Numbered from the stretch's first letter, positions 1-10,082 are shown. The stretch is 64,000 nt of DNA from an uncultured Acidimicrobiales bacterium (GCA_938015295.1 CALLQB010000006.1:1-64000); one strand, 5' to 3'. Translations and numbers: made by a program. Notes: generated by a model not told the origin, from the letters alone.

Positions 1-126
1 ATCTTTGATCAACTCATTCCGATGCTTTGGGTGTTTGCGGCAAGCCAGGTGTTCTTGGGCCTCTACAAATCATGGCTTCGCGGAAAAAACATCGACGAAA
101 ATCTGAGGGTTCCAACGCAAAAATAG
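1..126 (+). CDS. C-terminal end of a membrane protein (partial)
   Basis: The window opens inside a reading frame that runs 41 codons to a TAG at 124-126. The visible peptide has one hydrophobic stretch (LIPMLWVFAASQVFLGLY) followed by a basic tail (KSWLRGKN), as expected for the last transmembrane helix of an inner-membrane protein with a cytoplasmic C-terminus. It lies 36 bases before a nucleotidyltransferase on the same strand, so the two may form an operon; a CDP-alcohol phosphotransferase partner is possible but cannot be shown from 41 residues. G+C here looks lower than in the actinobacterial part of the window. Confidence 0.55.
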   Translation: MFDQLIPMLWVFAASQVFLGLYKSWLRGKNIDENLRVPTQK

Positions 127-162
127 CCCGCTTCGACGCGGCTCATTCAGGATTGAAGCATA

Positions 163-990
163 ATGAAATACGAAAAACACCGTGCACCGGTTGCCGTCAT
201 TCTGGCCGCTGGCATTGGCTCGCGCCTCAGCCCCCTGACCGACACTTGCCCCAAAAGCCTGCTGACGGTGGGCGGATCGATCATCCTTGAACGCATGATC
301 CGCAATTGCCTGAGCTGCGGAATGTCGCAATTCATTCTCGTACTGGGGCACCGGGCTGAGGAGATCAGGAAATTTGTGGACAAGACGTTTCGCGGCATCC
401 GTGTCACCTATGTGATCAACGACCGATACCGCGAGACGAACACAGGCTACTCCCTGATGCTGGCGGCCAAAGCGATTGGCACAGCTGAGTTTGTGAAATT
501 CGATGCGGATGTCGTGTTTGACGTCAAAATCCTGCGCCAACTTTTGGACAGCCATCACGCAAACGTCTTGTGTATCGACCGCAACATCGCGCTTGAGGAC
601 GAAGAAGTTAAGGTCATCGCAGACGAACAGATGCAGGTTCTGGACGTTGGCAAGGCCATCGATCCAAAGCGCGCGTTGGGTGAATCCATCGGCGTCGAAA
701 AGATCAGCGCCGCCACGGGTTCACTGCTGTTTGCAGCGCTTTCAGAGATGATGGAGAGCCGCGGAAACTTTCAGGCCTATTACGAGGCGGCCTATGCGCA
801 ATTGGTCGATCAGGGTACGCCGTTCCATGCGCTTGATATCAGCGGTCTGGACTGGACCGAGATTGATACGGAAAAAGACTTTGACGCCGCAAACGCGATG
901 TTCAGCAGCCCTGTCACGACCATATCCCGTGACCAGCAAAAGCTGCTGGACGACGCGGCGAAAGACACGGTCACGCAACAACACGTCTGA
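163..990 (+). CDS. Sugar/alditol-phosphate nucleotidyltransferase (LicC/IPCT-like)
   Basis: This 275-residue protein belongs to the NTP_transferase fold. The N-terminus has the signature VILAAGIGSRLSPLT followed by PKSLLTVGG, which binds the nucleotide and activates the alpha-phosphate. FDADVVF supplies a metal-binding Asp near residue 115, and the C-terminal DWTEIDTEKDF motif is typical of phosphocholine or inositol-1-phosphate cytidylyltransferases. It probably makes a CDP- or NDP-activated head group for a lipid or polysaccharide; the substrate cannot be read from sequence. It follows a membrane-protein fragment that could be the transferase partner. Family confidence is high and substrate confidence is low. 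Its neighbours look alphaproteobacterial. Confidence 0.8.
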   Translation: MKYEKHRAPVAVILAAGIGSRLSPLTDTCPKSLLTVGGSIILERMIRNCLSCGMSQFILVLGHRAEEIRKFVDKTFRGIRVTYVINDRYRETNTGYSLMLAAKAIGTAEFVKFDADVVFDVKILRQLLDSHHANVLCIDRNIALEDEEVKVIADEQMQVLDVGKAIDPKRALGESIGVEKISAATGSLLFAALSEMMESRGNFQAYYEAAYAQLVDQGTPFHALDISGLDWTEIDTEKDFDAANAMFSSPVTTISRDQQKLLDDAAKDTVTQQHV

Positions 991-1089
991 TGCATCTACT
1001 GCCCTGCGCCGCAATTCTGGCGCGCGGTGTACGGCGCAGTGATGCCTTGCCATCCCGGCACAGGATCGCTGCATTTGAAAGGACCTCTC

Positions 1090-1227
1090 ATGGCCAAAGG
1101 CAACAACAGCAAACGTGGCAACAAAGAAGCCAAAAAACCCAAGCAAGAGAAACCAAAGGTTTCTGCGACGGCCAATTCTCTGGCTGGAAAACCAGCGCTC
1201 GCAATTGGCGGCAAAAAGGTAAAGTAG
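1090..1227 (+). CDS. Small basic conserved protein, Lys-rich (45 aa)
   Basis: A 45-residue, strongly basic peptide starts MAKGNNSKRGNKEAKKPKQE and ends in GGKKVK. The ATG at 1090 is preceded by a purine-rich GAAAGGA at good spacing, whereas the longer upstream start would add an unrelated leader. From memory it resembles a short conserved hypothetical protein common in alphaproteobacteria (many begin MAKG and carry a KKPKQ-type core). Its function is unknown; the composition suggests nucleic-acid or ribosome association, which is inference only. It supports an alphaproteobacterial origin for the left end of the window. Confidence 0.65.
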   Translation: MAKGNNSKRGNKEAKKPKQEKPKVSATANSLAGKPALAIGGKKVK

Positions 1228-1346
1228 CCAGAACGTTTCGGACTTCGTCCGTCTGAGGTATTCAGCTTAGCTGAGTTGCGCACCCTCGCGCGGGCGACGT
1301 CCGAGACATGTCCCAAAACGTCTATGATTTAGATTTGGAAGACCCA

Positions 1347-1622
1347 ATGAGCGAAGTTGAAGAGTCCAGCACAAAGGTTCACTATGTCTGCCAGACATAC
1401 ATCGCCAAGACGACTGCGCGCGGGCAGCAAGGCAACCTTCAAATCGACAAGCAACTACAGTATTCTACACCCCATGAAGCTCAAGAGCGGGCAGAACGTG
1501 AATTTCGCGCAGGAAATTGCGTTGGTGCTGACGCCTATGAGGTGATGGAAGACAGCGCTAGCGGCGAAGTTGGAGTCCCTACATTCATTGTGAGACTTGG
1601 GTCTGTCCCTGAGCAGGATTGA
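1347..1622 (+). CDS. Conserved hypothetical protein (91 aa)
   Basis: This is an acidic-to-neutral small protein with no recognised domain. The start at 1347 is chosen because GGAAG sits just upstream and the protein then begins MSEVEESSTKVHYVCQTY; an in-frame ATG at 1308 would add 13 residues. The middle contains a charged helix (HEAQERAEREFRAGN) and the C-terminus is beta-rich (GVPTFIVRLGSV). From memory similar proteins occur in Rhodobacterales, often as lone hypothetical genes. It converges with groEL, with a terminator hairpin between them. No function is proposed. Confidence 0.6.
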   Translation: MSEVEESSTKVHYVCQTYIAKTTARGQQGNLQIDKQLQYSTPHEAQERAEREFRAGNCVGADAYEVMEDSASGEVGVPTFIVRLGSVPEQD

Positions 1623-1655
1623 CTTCAAAATCGGCAGTGCGTTGAAGACATAGGT

Positions 1656-1683
1656 TGGCCCGCAAGCGTTTACCTGCGGGCCA
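1656..1683. terminator. Hairpin between convergent genes
   Basis: TGGCCCGCA (1656-1664) and TGCGGGCCA (1675-1683) form a perfect 9-bp stem with a 10-base loop. It lies between the stop of the plus-strand hypothetical gene and the stop of minus-strand groEL, so it probably serves as a terminator for groEL and possibly for both. There is no long T tract on either side. Confidence 0.6.
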
Positions 1684-1695
1684 GTAGGTCGTGAT

Positions 1696-3629
<1,934 letters not shown>

Positions 3630-3648
3630 ACCTTCGCCTCCATGGCGG

Positions 3649-3675
3649 TTAGCACTCTCAATAAGCGAGTGCTAA
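3649..3675 (-). promoter_or_regulatory. CIRCE operator (HrcA binding site)
   Basis: TTAGCACTC (3649-3657), nine bases, then GAGTGCTAA (3667-3675) is a perfect match to the CIRCE consensus. It sits between the predicted -10 box and the groES start, the standard position for HrcA repression of the groESL operon. hrcA itself is not in the window. Confidence 0.95.
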
Positions 3676-3704
3676 CTCTACGGAACGGGTCCCGAGCTAT
3701 GCAA
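3675..3704 (-). promoter_or_regulatory. Predicted groES promoter
   Basis: On the minus strand a -35-like TTGCAT (3699-3704) is followed after 18 bases by a -10-like TAGAGT (3675-3680). The -10 box abuts the CIRCE element, so HrcA binding would cover the transcription start. Predicted from consensus and position only. Confidence 0.5.
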
Positions 3705-3802
3705 CGCCAGCGGTGAATTTTTGCGAAGACCGTGCAGCGGAACACCCACAGCGCCGAACGATGGCGTTCGACCCCACCGTTGCACCCCTAGTTGCGTGCC
3801 GC

Positions 3803-4615
3803 CTAGGCGCCGAGGAGTCCGCTTGGGGTTGCCACAGAAGCCGAAGGAAGCTCCCGTCGGTTTGCCGAGATTCGCATCGCAAGAAACCCGAGGCCAAGCG
3901 CCAACGTCGATCCGCCGAGAAAGCCGAACACGGCACGCCGAGCTGGCAACGGGCCGACCGGGTCGCTGAGCACAAACGGCTCGGTTACCAGCCGAGGGAC
4001 ACGCTTCTCCTCACCGAAGATCGATCGCTGCACGATCGCCAGTCGAACCGAATCGACTGATGCCCGAATCGCAGCTTTCTCTTGAAGCAGCGCCGTCAAC
4101 TCGACCGAGGCCCCAAAGCCCATCAACTCTTCGATCTCCGCTTCGACTATTGCCAACTCCTCAACAAGCTCAGCCTCAAGTAGCCGGTAGGCTTCCGCGG
4201 CGGGGTTCGGTTCCGACGCTGCCACCTCGGCTTGGGCGAGGTATCGACGAGTCACCGACTCGACTACCGAGAGTGCGACCACCGGGTCAGCGTCGACAAA
4301 CTCGAATTGCAAAATCTGGGTGCCAGGGATCTGACCTGCTTGCCATTTCGCTTCGAAATGGTCAATAGCAATGTTGTGAGCAGCAGCGACGGGCTCCAAC
4401 AAGGTCCGACTATTCACGCGCTCAGACTCGGTCTCGACCCAACTCGAGCCGGCGTACTGCACTTGCGAGCGCGCCCCAAAGACCTCTGGCCCTGCGTCAG
4501 CGAGCAGGTAGGTCAGCTGGGTACACATCAGGACGATTACGATTGCACCGAGCCCGATGGCGACGAGTAATGAAGGTTCGGGGCGGGTCCGAAAAACAGG
4601 TTCAAGGGGCTCCAT
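3803..4615 (-). CDS. Wzz-like polysaccharide chain-length/tyrosine-kinase-adaptor protein
   Basis: This 270-residue protein has one hydrophobic segment near the N-terminus (SLLVAIGLGAIVIVLM) and another near the C-terminus (AVFGFLGGSTLALGLGFLAM). They flank a ~180-residue extracytoplasmic part with a helical, coiled-coil-prone region (LVEELAIVEAEIEELMG). This two-helix hairpin topology, with FVDADPVVALSVVESVTRRY before the coiled coil, is that of Wzz/BYB-type chain-length regulators. It would help set the length of, or export, a surface polysaccharide, but no polymerase is adjacent; the nearest polysaccharide genes are past 59.9 kb. The ATG at 4615 is preferred; a GTG at 4636 is also possible. 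Family assignment is moderate. Confidence 0.6.
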   Translation of the reverse strand: MEPLEPVFRTRPEPSLLVAIGLGAIVIVLMCTQLTYLLADAGPEVFGARSQVQYAGSSWVETESERVNSRTLLEPVAAAHNIAIDHFEAKWQAGQIPGTQILQFEFVDADPVVALSVVESVTRRYLAQAEVAASEPNPAAEAYRLLEAELVEELAIVEAEIEELMGFGASVELTALLQEKAAIRASVDSVRLAIVQRSIFGEEKRVPRLVTEPFVLSDPVGPLPARRAVFGFLGGSTLALGLGFLAMRISANRRELPSASVATPSGLLGA

Positions 4616-4686
4616 GAGCCCAGTGTGCACAGCCACCGAACCTCGGTCGTCAAGGTTCGGTGAAGAGTATGTGAGAGTTCACAACA

Positions 4687-4710
4687 GTCCAGTACTGGAC
4701 GAACGTCCAG
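4687..4710 (+). promoter_or_regulatory. Palindromic operator-like site upstream of catabolic operon
   Basis: GTCCAGTACTGGAC (4687-4700) is a perfect 14-bp palindrome. Its right half pairs again with GTCCAG at 4705-4710 across a four-base spacer, giving three alternating GTCCAG half-sites within 24 bp. The site lies 22 bases before the first gene of the oxygenase/dehydrogenase/aldolase/dehydratase operon. It looks like a repressor operator (GntR-, LacI- or IclR-type are possibilities), but no regulator gene is nearby. Confidence 0.5.
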
Positions 4711-4731
4711 CCGGCTCCTACGCTTCTTGAC

Positions 4732-5613
4732 GTGTCAGAAGCTGCCCGAGCCACCGTGCAATCGATCGACGATCTCGAAGCGTTGATCGACCTCGATACC
4801 TATCCAATCCACCAACTCGACTCCCCGACCCGGTCGGACCTCGTCGCCGAGACTCGCACACAAATGGACGCTGTCGGCTGTTGTCGAATCTCCAACTTCA
4901 TCCGCCCCGAAGCCGTGAATACCATGCTCGGTGAAGCGGAACGACTAACACCGGAAACGTTCTGGGCCGAGCAGGACCACAACCCATATGCTTCGCCGGA
5001 AGACCCAACACTCCCAGCAACACATCCTCGCAATACCCTCCAAAAGCGCATGAGCGGGTTTATCAACTCCGATCTGCTTGGCCCCGCCTCACCGCTTAAT
5101 CGCATCTACGACTCCAACGTCATGACCCATTTCATCTGGCAATGTCTGGGAACACCCAAGCCGATCTACCAGTGGGCCGATCCGCTCGGACGCAACCCCT
5201 ATGGCGTGATGCAGACCGACCACTACTTCCCGTGGCACTTCGACGGCAACGAGTTCACGGTCAGCATCCTCCTGCAGCGCCCCGACCAAGGTGGCGTCTT
5301 CGAATATGTACCCGACATCCGAAGTCCGGACGCCGAAAACTTCGAAAAGGTGCAGTACATCCTCGAAGGCGGCCGGGAAGGCGTGTTCGAACTCGACCTA
5401 CAACCGGCCGATCTACAGCTATTCAAGGGCCGCTTCTCCCTGCACCGGGTCACTCGCATCGTCGGGCCGACCGCCCGCTACATTGCCCTGCCGACCTACG
5501 TGCACGACCCGTACCGTATGAACCGGCCACACCACGCAATCACTTACTACGGCCGGGCCACGCCGCTGCACTACGAACGCGAGATGGTGCTCGTCGACGG
5601 ACTGGTCGACTGA
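4732..5613 (+). CDS. 2-oxoglutarate/Fe(II)-dependent oxygenase family protein
   Basis: This 293-residue protein has a double-stranded beta-helix core. PWHFDGNEF supplies the HxD iron ligands (His169, Asp171), LFKGRFSLHRV supplies the distal His238, and Arg249 in GPTARYIALPTY fits the 2-oxoglutarate carboxylate. It should hydroxylate, or otherwise oxidise, an organic substrate using O2 and 2-oxoglutarate. The Asp ligand is present, so it is not built like the halogenase branch, where Asp is replaced. The GTG start at 4732 is the first gene of a four-gene operon, and the next gene starts one base after its stop codon. The substrate is unknown; operon context suggests a hydroxy-acid or amino-acid-derived compound. 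Confidence 0.7.
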   Translation: MSEAARATVQSIDDLEALIDLDTYPIHQLDSPTRSDLVAETRTQMDAVGCCRISNFIRPEAVNTMLGEAERLTPETFWAEQDHNPYASPEDPTLPATHPRNTLQKRMSGFINSDLLGPASPLNRIYDSNVMTHFIWQCLGTPKPIYQWADPLGRNPYGVMQTDHYFPWHFDGNEFTVSILLQRPDQGGVFEYVPDIRSPDAENFEKVQYILEGGREGVFELDLQPADLQLFKGRFSLHRVTRIVGPTARYIALPTYVHDPYRMNRPHHAITYYGRATPLHYEREMVLVDGLVD

Positions 5614-5614
5614 G

Positions 5615-6562
5615 GTGTCAGAGCCACCCCGTGTAGCCGTCATCGGTCTCGGAAACATCGGCGGAGGTGTCGCCGCAAACCTGCTTCGAGCCGGCTACCC
5701 CGTGACCGTGGTTGATCTCGACAACGAAAAGGTCAACGCCCTCGTTGCGCTCGGCGGTGTGGCCAACTCCACGGCCGAAGCGGCCGCAGCCACCGCCGAC
5801 GTCGTGTTCACCTCGCTACCCGGACCCAAACACATCGCTGCCGTTGGACTAGGCGATGGCCGCAGCGCCGGCGTCATCGCGACGATGAAACCAGGCTCGA
5901 TTTGGGTCGAGCTATCGACCAACGATCTCGAAACGGCGCGCCAGTTGTATCAACCAGCAGCCGAGGCCAGCGTCAGCATCGTTGACGCGCCGGTCTCGGG
6001 TGGCCCGGAGGGGGCACAGGCCGGCACGCTGTCGATCTATGTAGGCGCCAACGATGCCGACTTCGACCGCATCCGACCGTTGCTCGACGTTATTGGTACG
6101 CACGTGACCCACCTGGGTCCCCGAGGCGCGGGGATCGTGGCAAAGATCGCCCAAGTCACGCTCTGCTACACACAGACCATCACGCTCATCGAAGCACTGC
6201 TGCTGGGCGTGAAGGGCGGCGTGCAACCCGAGGTCATGCTCGAACTGATTCAGAACAGCGCAGGAAGCAGTTATGTGGCCGAAACCTATGGTCCCGAAAT
6301 CCTGACAGGCACCTACGACGCTTCGTTCCCGATCGGCCATGCGGCGAAAGACATGCGCCTGGCGATGAGCTTGGCGAACAGCGTCGGGGCCGACCTCGCG
6401 AACATGGCCCGAGTCGCCGAACTCTACGAACGAGCAGAAGCAACGTTCGGCGCCGCTGCGCCGCACTTACTCGTTGCACAGATGATCGAGCAGCAGAACA
6501 GCCTTATCCTGCACCGAAGAGCAGCGAACCAATCACCAGCCGACAATCCGGAGCCAACGTGA
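5615..6562 (+). CDS. NAD(P)-dependent beta-hydroxyacid dehydrogenase (HIBADH family)
   Basis: A 315-residue member of the 3-hydroxyisobutyrate / tartronate-semialdehyde reductase family. It has the N-terminal Rossmann motif VIGLGNIGGGVAANLL, the family substrate loop DAPVSGGPEGAQAGTLS near residue 124, and the catalytic Lys177 in GAGIVAKIAQ (the usual Asn four residues later is Gln). It interconverts a beta-hydroxy acid and its semialdehyde. The GTG start follows the oxygenase stop directly, and its last bases overlap the aldolase start by four. Combined with the downstream aldolase and dehydratase it suggests breakdown of a sugar acid or branched hydroxy acid. Exact substrate not assignable. 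Confidence 0.85.
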   Translation: MSEPPRVAVIGLGNIGGGVAANLLRAGYPVTVVDLDNEKVNALVALGGVANSTAEAAAATADVVFTSLPGPKHIAAVGLGDGRSAGVIATMKPGSIWVELSTNDLETARQLYQPAAEASVSIVDAPVSGGPEGAQAGTLSIYVGANDADFDRIRPLLDVIGTHVTHLGPRGAGIVAKIAQVTLCYTQTITLIEALLLGVKGGVQPEVMLELIQNSAGSSYVAETYGPEILTGTYDASFPIGHAAKDMRLAMSLANSVGADLANMARVAELYERAEATFGAAAPHLLVAQMIEQQNSLILHRRAANQSPADNPEPT

Positions 6563-7341
6563 CCAGCACGCACAACAAAGAAGTAACCAGCGACGACTTC
6601 GCCGCCGCAAACGCTGGGAGTTTCACCGGCGACGAATGGCAGGCCCGAGTCGACCTCGCTGCGCTGTACCGTCTGTCGGCTCACTTCGGCTACGACGACA
6701 CCGTGTGGAACCACATCACCATGCGTGTGCCGGGCACCGACCACGACTTTTTTCTCAACAAATTCGGGCTCCTCTATAACGAGGTCACCGCGTCGAACCT
6801 CATCAAGGTCGACAGCGACGGCAATGTGCTCGAGGGGCCCGCCGACGTCAACACCGCAGGCTTTGTCATCCACTCGGCGATTCACAATGACTTTCCAAAA
6901 TGGAAGGTCGTCTTCCACGCCCATGTTCCCGACATACTCGCAATCACCGCGTTAAAGGATGGGTTTCAACACATCGTCCAAGACACGTCGATGCTGTACG
7001 GCGAGGTTGGCTATCACGACTGGGAAGGATTGTCGCTCACGCTCGAAGAGCGCGAACGTCTGGCGGCAAACATGGAAGGCAACCGAATGCTCATCATGCG
7101 CAACCACGGATTTCTCGCCGTGGGTGAAACCGCCGGCGAGGCATTCATGGTGATGCACTATTTCGTCCGGGGTTGCCGGGCGCTGTTGGCAGCGAAGGCC
7201 ACAGGGATGGAAATCGACCCGGGCCCGAAAGATATTTGGGAATTGTCCAAGCGGCAGTACGACCACTTTCCCCTTGGGGTCAATGAGTGGCCAGCGCTAC
7301 TGCGAATGCTCGACCAACTCGACCCCGGATACAAGTCTTGA
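6559..7341 (+). CDS. Class II aldolase/adducin-domain protein
   Basis: A 260-residue class II (zinc) aldolase/adducin-like protein. The metal site is visible as FHAHVPD (HxH) and the later His of MRNHGFLAVG; the entry region VWNHITMRVPG also matches the family. Members cleave phosphorylated sugars such as fuculose-1-phosphate, decarboxylate or epimerise; this one lacks features that would fix a substrate. It starts with GTG overlapping the dehydrogenase stop (GTGA) and its TGA overlaps the next gene's TTG start, so the four genes are translationally coupled. Confidence 0.8.
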   Translation: MTSTHNKEVTSDDFAAANAGSFTGDEWQARVDLAALYRLSAHFGYDDTVWNHITMRVPGTDHDFFLNKFGLLYNEVTASNLIKVDSDGNVLEGPADVNTAGFVIHSAIHNDFPKWKVVFHAHVPDILAITALKDGFQHIVQDTSMLYGEVGYHDWEGLSLTLEERERLAANMEGNRMLIMRNHGFLAVGETAGEAFMVMHYFVRGCRALLAAKATGMEIDPGPKDIWELSKRQYDHFPLGVNEWPALLRMLDQLDPGYKS

Positions 7342-8426
7342 GCACAGTCGTTCGGCTCGACACGACGCTCGTCAACATTCCGTTTGCGAAGCCGCTCGGC
7401 ACAGCGATTCACGCAATGACGTCTGCCGGATGTGTTCTGGTCGAGATCGAAACAGACGATGGTGTTGTGGGCCAAGGGTACGTCTTCGTGATCAACGGCG
7501 ACCGGCTCGCAGCGTTCGACGAGACAATCCGAGGCTTCAGGCCCTTCGTGGTTGGCCGAAGCGTGCACGAAACCGAAGGCATCTGGCATTCGATCTGGCG
7601 GGCGATCAACCCCACGGGGCACAAGGGCATCACGATTTCGGCGCTATCGGCAATCGATGTTGCCTGCTGGGACGCAGCTTCGAAGCTGGCGGGCCTGCCT
7701 CTCTACCGCATGTTCGGCGCCTGCCGCGAGGAGATCGATACGTACGCGAGTTCAGGCCTTTGGCTCACTGCATCCGTCGAAGAACTCGTCACCGAGGCTC
7801 AGGCATACCTCAACCAAGGCTTCACCGCCATAAAGCTCCGGATTGGCAGCGATTCGCCTGACACCGACGTCGCCCGGGTTCGGGCGGTTCGCGAAGCGGT
7901 AGGAGACCAGATCAGTCTTCTGGTCGATGCCAACCAGAAGTTCACCACCAAAGAGGCGATACGGCTTGGACGTCGGCTCGAAGAGTTCGGCCTGGGCTGG
8001 ATCGAGGAACCTGTCGCGGCAGGCGACCTTGCGGGGCAAGCCAGGGTCACTGCCGCACTAGATACGCCGGTCGCTTCAGGCGAGACCGAGTACACCCGGT
8101 TCGGTATGCAAGCGATGATCGACGCAACTTCGGCCGACATTTTAATGCCCGATCTCCAACGAATGGGCGGCTACAGCGAGTTCCGCAAGGCGGCCGCAGC
8201 CGCAGCCGCCAACCATGTGCCGGTTTCGAGCCACTTCTTTACCGAACACAGCCTTTCGCTAGCTGGCTCGCTCGATAACTGCATATCGGTCGAGCACATC
8301 GACTGGTTCGCTCCCCTCTTCAACGAGGACATCGAACTACGCGCTGGCAAGCTACAAATGCCCGATCGCCCAGGCACCGGCTTCACCATCAACCCGTCAG
8401 CGGCAGCCCACTTCGCCGCCAGCTAA
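7338..8426 (+). CDS. Mandelate racemase/enolase-superfamily dehydratase or epimerase
   Basis: A 362-residue enolase-superfamily enzyme. The TTG at 7338 is taken as start because it overlaps the aldolase stop as TTGA and leaves the usual N-terminal capping domain; a longer upstream frame would overlap the aldolase by 55 bases. Active-site elements in order are AIKLRIG (KxR acid/base position, where mandelate racemase has KxK), metal ligands in LLVDANQ, WIEEP and SGETEY, then PDLQRMGG and VPVSSHFFTEHS with the C-terminal His. Such enzymes dehydrate sugar acids or racemise alpha-hydroxy acids. It is the last gene of the operon and is followed by a strong bidirectional terminator. Confidence 0.8.
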   Translation: MSTVVRLDTTLVNIPFAKPLGTAIHAMTSAGCVLVEIETDDGVVGQGYVFVINGDRLAAFDETIRGFRPFVVGRSVHETEGIWHSIWRAINPTGHKGITISALSAIDVACWDAASKLAGLPLYRMFGACREEIDTYASSGLWLTASVEELVTEAQAYLNQGFTAIKLRIGSDSPDTDVARVRAVREAVGDQISLLVDANQKFTTKEAIRLGRRLEEFGLGWIEEPVAAGDLAGQARVTAALDTPVASGETEYTRFGMQAMIDATSADILMPDLQRMGGYSEFRKAAAAAAANHVPVSSHFFTEHSLSLAGSLDNCISVEHIDWFAPLFNEDIELRAGKLQMPDRPGTGFTINPSAAAHFAAS

Positions 8427-8428
8427 CC

Positions 8429-8467
8429 AAAGTAAGAACGCGGGGTCTGACCCCGCGTTCTTACTTT
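8429..8467. terminator. Strong bidirectional terminator
   Basis: Eighteen bases (8429-8446) pair perfectly with 8450-8467 around a 3-base loop; the stem has a G+C-rich core (ACGCGGGGT) and A/T-rich ends, giving a T run on either strand. It lies three bases after the stop of the dehydratase gene and its right arm ends on the tsaD stop codon, so it can terminate both convergent operons. Confidence 0.9.
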
Positions 8468-9465
8468 TAGAGGGAGAGACTTGGGTTGGCGCCGAGGTCG
8501 ATGCGGCTTGGCCCATCGGAGTGCAAACGGTGCCAACCGGCGGCTGCCACCATCGCTGCATTGTCGGTGCACATCGAGCGGCTCGGCAAGAACGCTTGCA
8601 GGTCATCGGCAACACAGGCATCGAGCACCGCTTCGCGCAAGCGTGAATTCGCGGCAACGCCTCCACCGATGCAAATACCCTTCGATCCATATTCGCGGGC
8701 TGCACGACGCGCCTTGGTAACCAATACGTCGGCGACGGCTTCCTGAAACGATGCGGCCACGTCGGCGGCTTCGACGTCGGGGTTCTTCCGCACGTGGTTG
8801 ACGACCGATGTCTTCAAGCCACTGAACGAAAAATCGTAGCCGTCGTTCTTCATCGCCCGCGGAAAGGCAATGGCCGTAGGGTCGCCTTGAAGCGAGAGCT
8901 CATCGAGAATCGGACCACCTGGATACCCGAGTCCGAGATACCGGGCGACCTTGTCGTACGCCTCCCCAGCGGCATCATCGAGCGTCGAGCCGATGATCTC
9001 ATAGTCGCCGTGACCCTTCATGTTCACGAGCATCGTGTGACCGCCGGAAACCAGCAGCACCATCAGCGGGAGTTCGAGCGTCGGTTCCTCAAGAAACGAG
9101 GCATACAAGTGCGCCTCGAGATGGTTCACGCCGACAAAAGGCACATCCCAGACCAACGCAAGCGCCTTCGCTGCGCTGACGCCCACAAGCAGCGAGCCGA
9201 CCAGCCCCGGGCCATAGGTCGCGGCAACCGCATCCACGTCAGCGTTCTCGATTCCTGCCTCAACGATCGCTTGGGCAACCACCGGGGTTAGCAGTTCGAC
9301 ATGGGCGCGGCTGGCGATCTCGGGCACGACACCGCCGTATCTTGCATGCAATTCGATCTGGCTGCTTACTACCGAGGAGCGCACCGTTTGCGCTGCCACA
9401 ACAACCGCCGCAGCAGTCTCGTCGCACGAGGTTTCAATACCGAGAATCTGGTTGAAATCTGTCAT
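8467..9465 (-). CDS. tsaD: tRNA N6-threonylcarbamoyladenosine transferase TsaD
   Basis: A 332-residue member of the Kae1/TsaD family that transfers the threonylcarbamoyl group from TC-AMP to A37 of ANN-decoding tRNAs in the cytoplasm. It has the ASKHA-fold start ILGIETSCDETAAA, the metal-binding HLEAH, VLLVSGGHTML, and the C-terminal GGGVAANSRLR and MCTDNAAM motifs. It ends the tsaE-tsaB-rimI-tsaD operon and overlaps rimI by four bases. Length and motifs are normal. Confidence 0.97.
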   Translation of the reverse strand: MTDFNQILGIETSCDETAAAVVVAAQTVRSSVVSSQIELHARYGGVVPEIASRAHVELLTPVVAQAIVEAGIENADVDAVAATYGPGLVGSLLVGVSAAKALALVWDVPFVGVNHLEAHLYASFLEEPTLELPLMVLLVSGGHTMLVNMKGHGDYEIIGSTLDDAAGEAYDKVARYLGLGYPGGPILDELSLQGDPTAIAFPRAMKNDGYDFSFSGLKTSVVNHVRKNPDVEAADVAASFQEAVADVLVTKARRAAREYGSKGICIGGGVAANSRLREAVLDACVADDLQAFLPSRSMCTDNAAMVAAAGWHRLHSDGPSRIDLGANPSLSL

Positions 9466-10082
9466 ATTTTGCTGCCGATAAATCGTTCAAGAATAGGGGT
9501 TGTCTGTGTCTGACGGGCGGTCGATCGAAGCGCCGCGAGTCGCTGCTCGTACTCGGCGGAATCAAGATCGTTCGCCCACATCACCAAGGCGTCTTCCTTT
9601 GTGTCCGCGTAGTACTGCTTGCGAACTCCTGCGGGCACGAAACCAAACCGTTGGTACAAGGCTCGGGCTCGCAGGTTCGACACGCGCACTTCGAGAGTAA
9701 GTGCCGGGGTGCCAAAGGCAATCGCGGCATCGACCATCGCCAACATCAGCGCACTGCCGATACCGAAGCCGCTCGCGGCCGGATCGACAGCAATGGTCGT
9801 GACGTGCGCTTCGCCTGGCGCAATGAGAAGACCGCAATGTCCTACTACTCGGCCCTGAACGAGGACCACCTGGTGCACGCGGTTCGTAAGTTTGAGTTCC
9901 TGGCGGAGAAGGTTAAGCGACCACGGATCGGGGTAGACCTGCTCGTCGATGCGATGCACCGCTCGGAGGTATTTGCTCGCGAGCAGGTCGAGTGTCAGGG
10001 GTGCCAGAGCCAGATGTTCGCCGTGTCGATGCGACGAGCTGGCCGTTGCGCCAGCGCTGGCTGGGGTAAGCGAGGCAGCCAT
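9462..10082 (-). CDS. rimI: Ribosomal-protein-alanine N-acetyltransferase RimI
   Basis: A 206-residue GNAT-fold acetyltransferase. The ATG at 10082 lies one base after the tsaB stop. The acetyl-CoA-binding signature is VTTIAVDPAASGFGIGSAL, followed by the family's RARALYQRFGFVPAGVRKQYY. It sits between tsaB and tsaD as in many actinobacteria, where it is annotated RimI (N-alpha-acetylation of ribosomal protein S18 in E. coli; other targets are possible). The ~45 residues before the GNAT core and a ~40-residue C-terminal tail make it longer than the ~150-residue E. coli enzyme. Confidence 0.85.
   Translation of the reverse strand: MAASLTPASAGATASSSHRHGEHLALAPLTLDLLASKYLRAVHRIDEQVYPDPWSLNLLRQELKLTNRVHQVVLVQGRVVGHCGLLIAPGEAHVTTIAVDPAASGFGIGSALMLAMVDAAIAFGTPALTLEVRVSNLRARALYQRFGFVPAGVRKQYYADTKEDALVMWANDLDSAEYEQRLAALRSTARQTQTTPILERFIGSKI

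Noticed and set aside
4732-5613. 2OG-dependent halogenase
   Set aside because: The iron-binding Asp of the HxD motif (Asp171) is present, whereas halogenases replace it with Ala or Gly.
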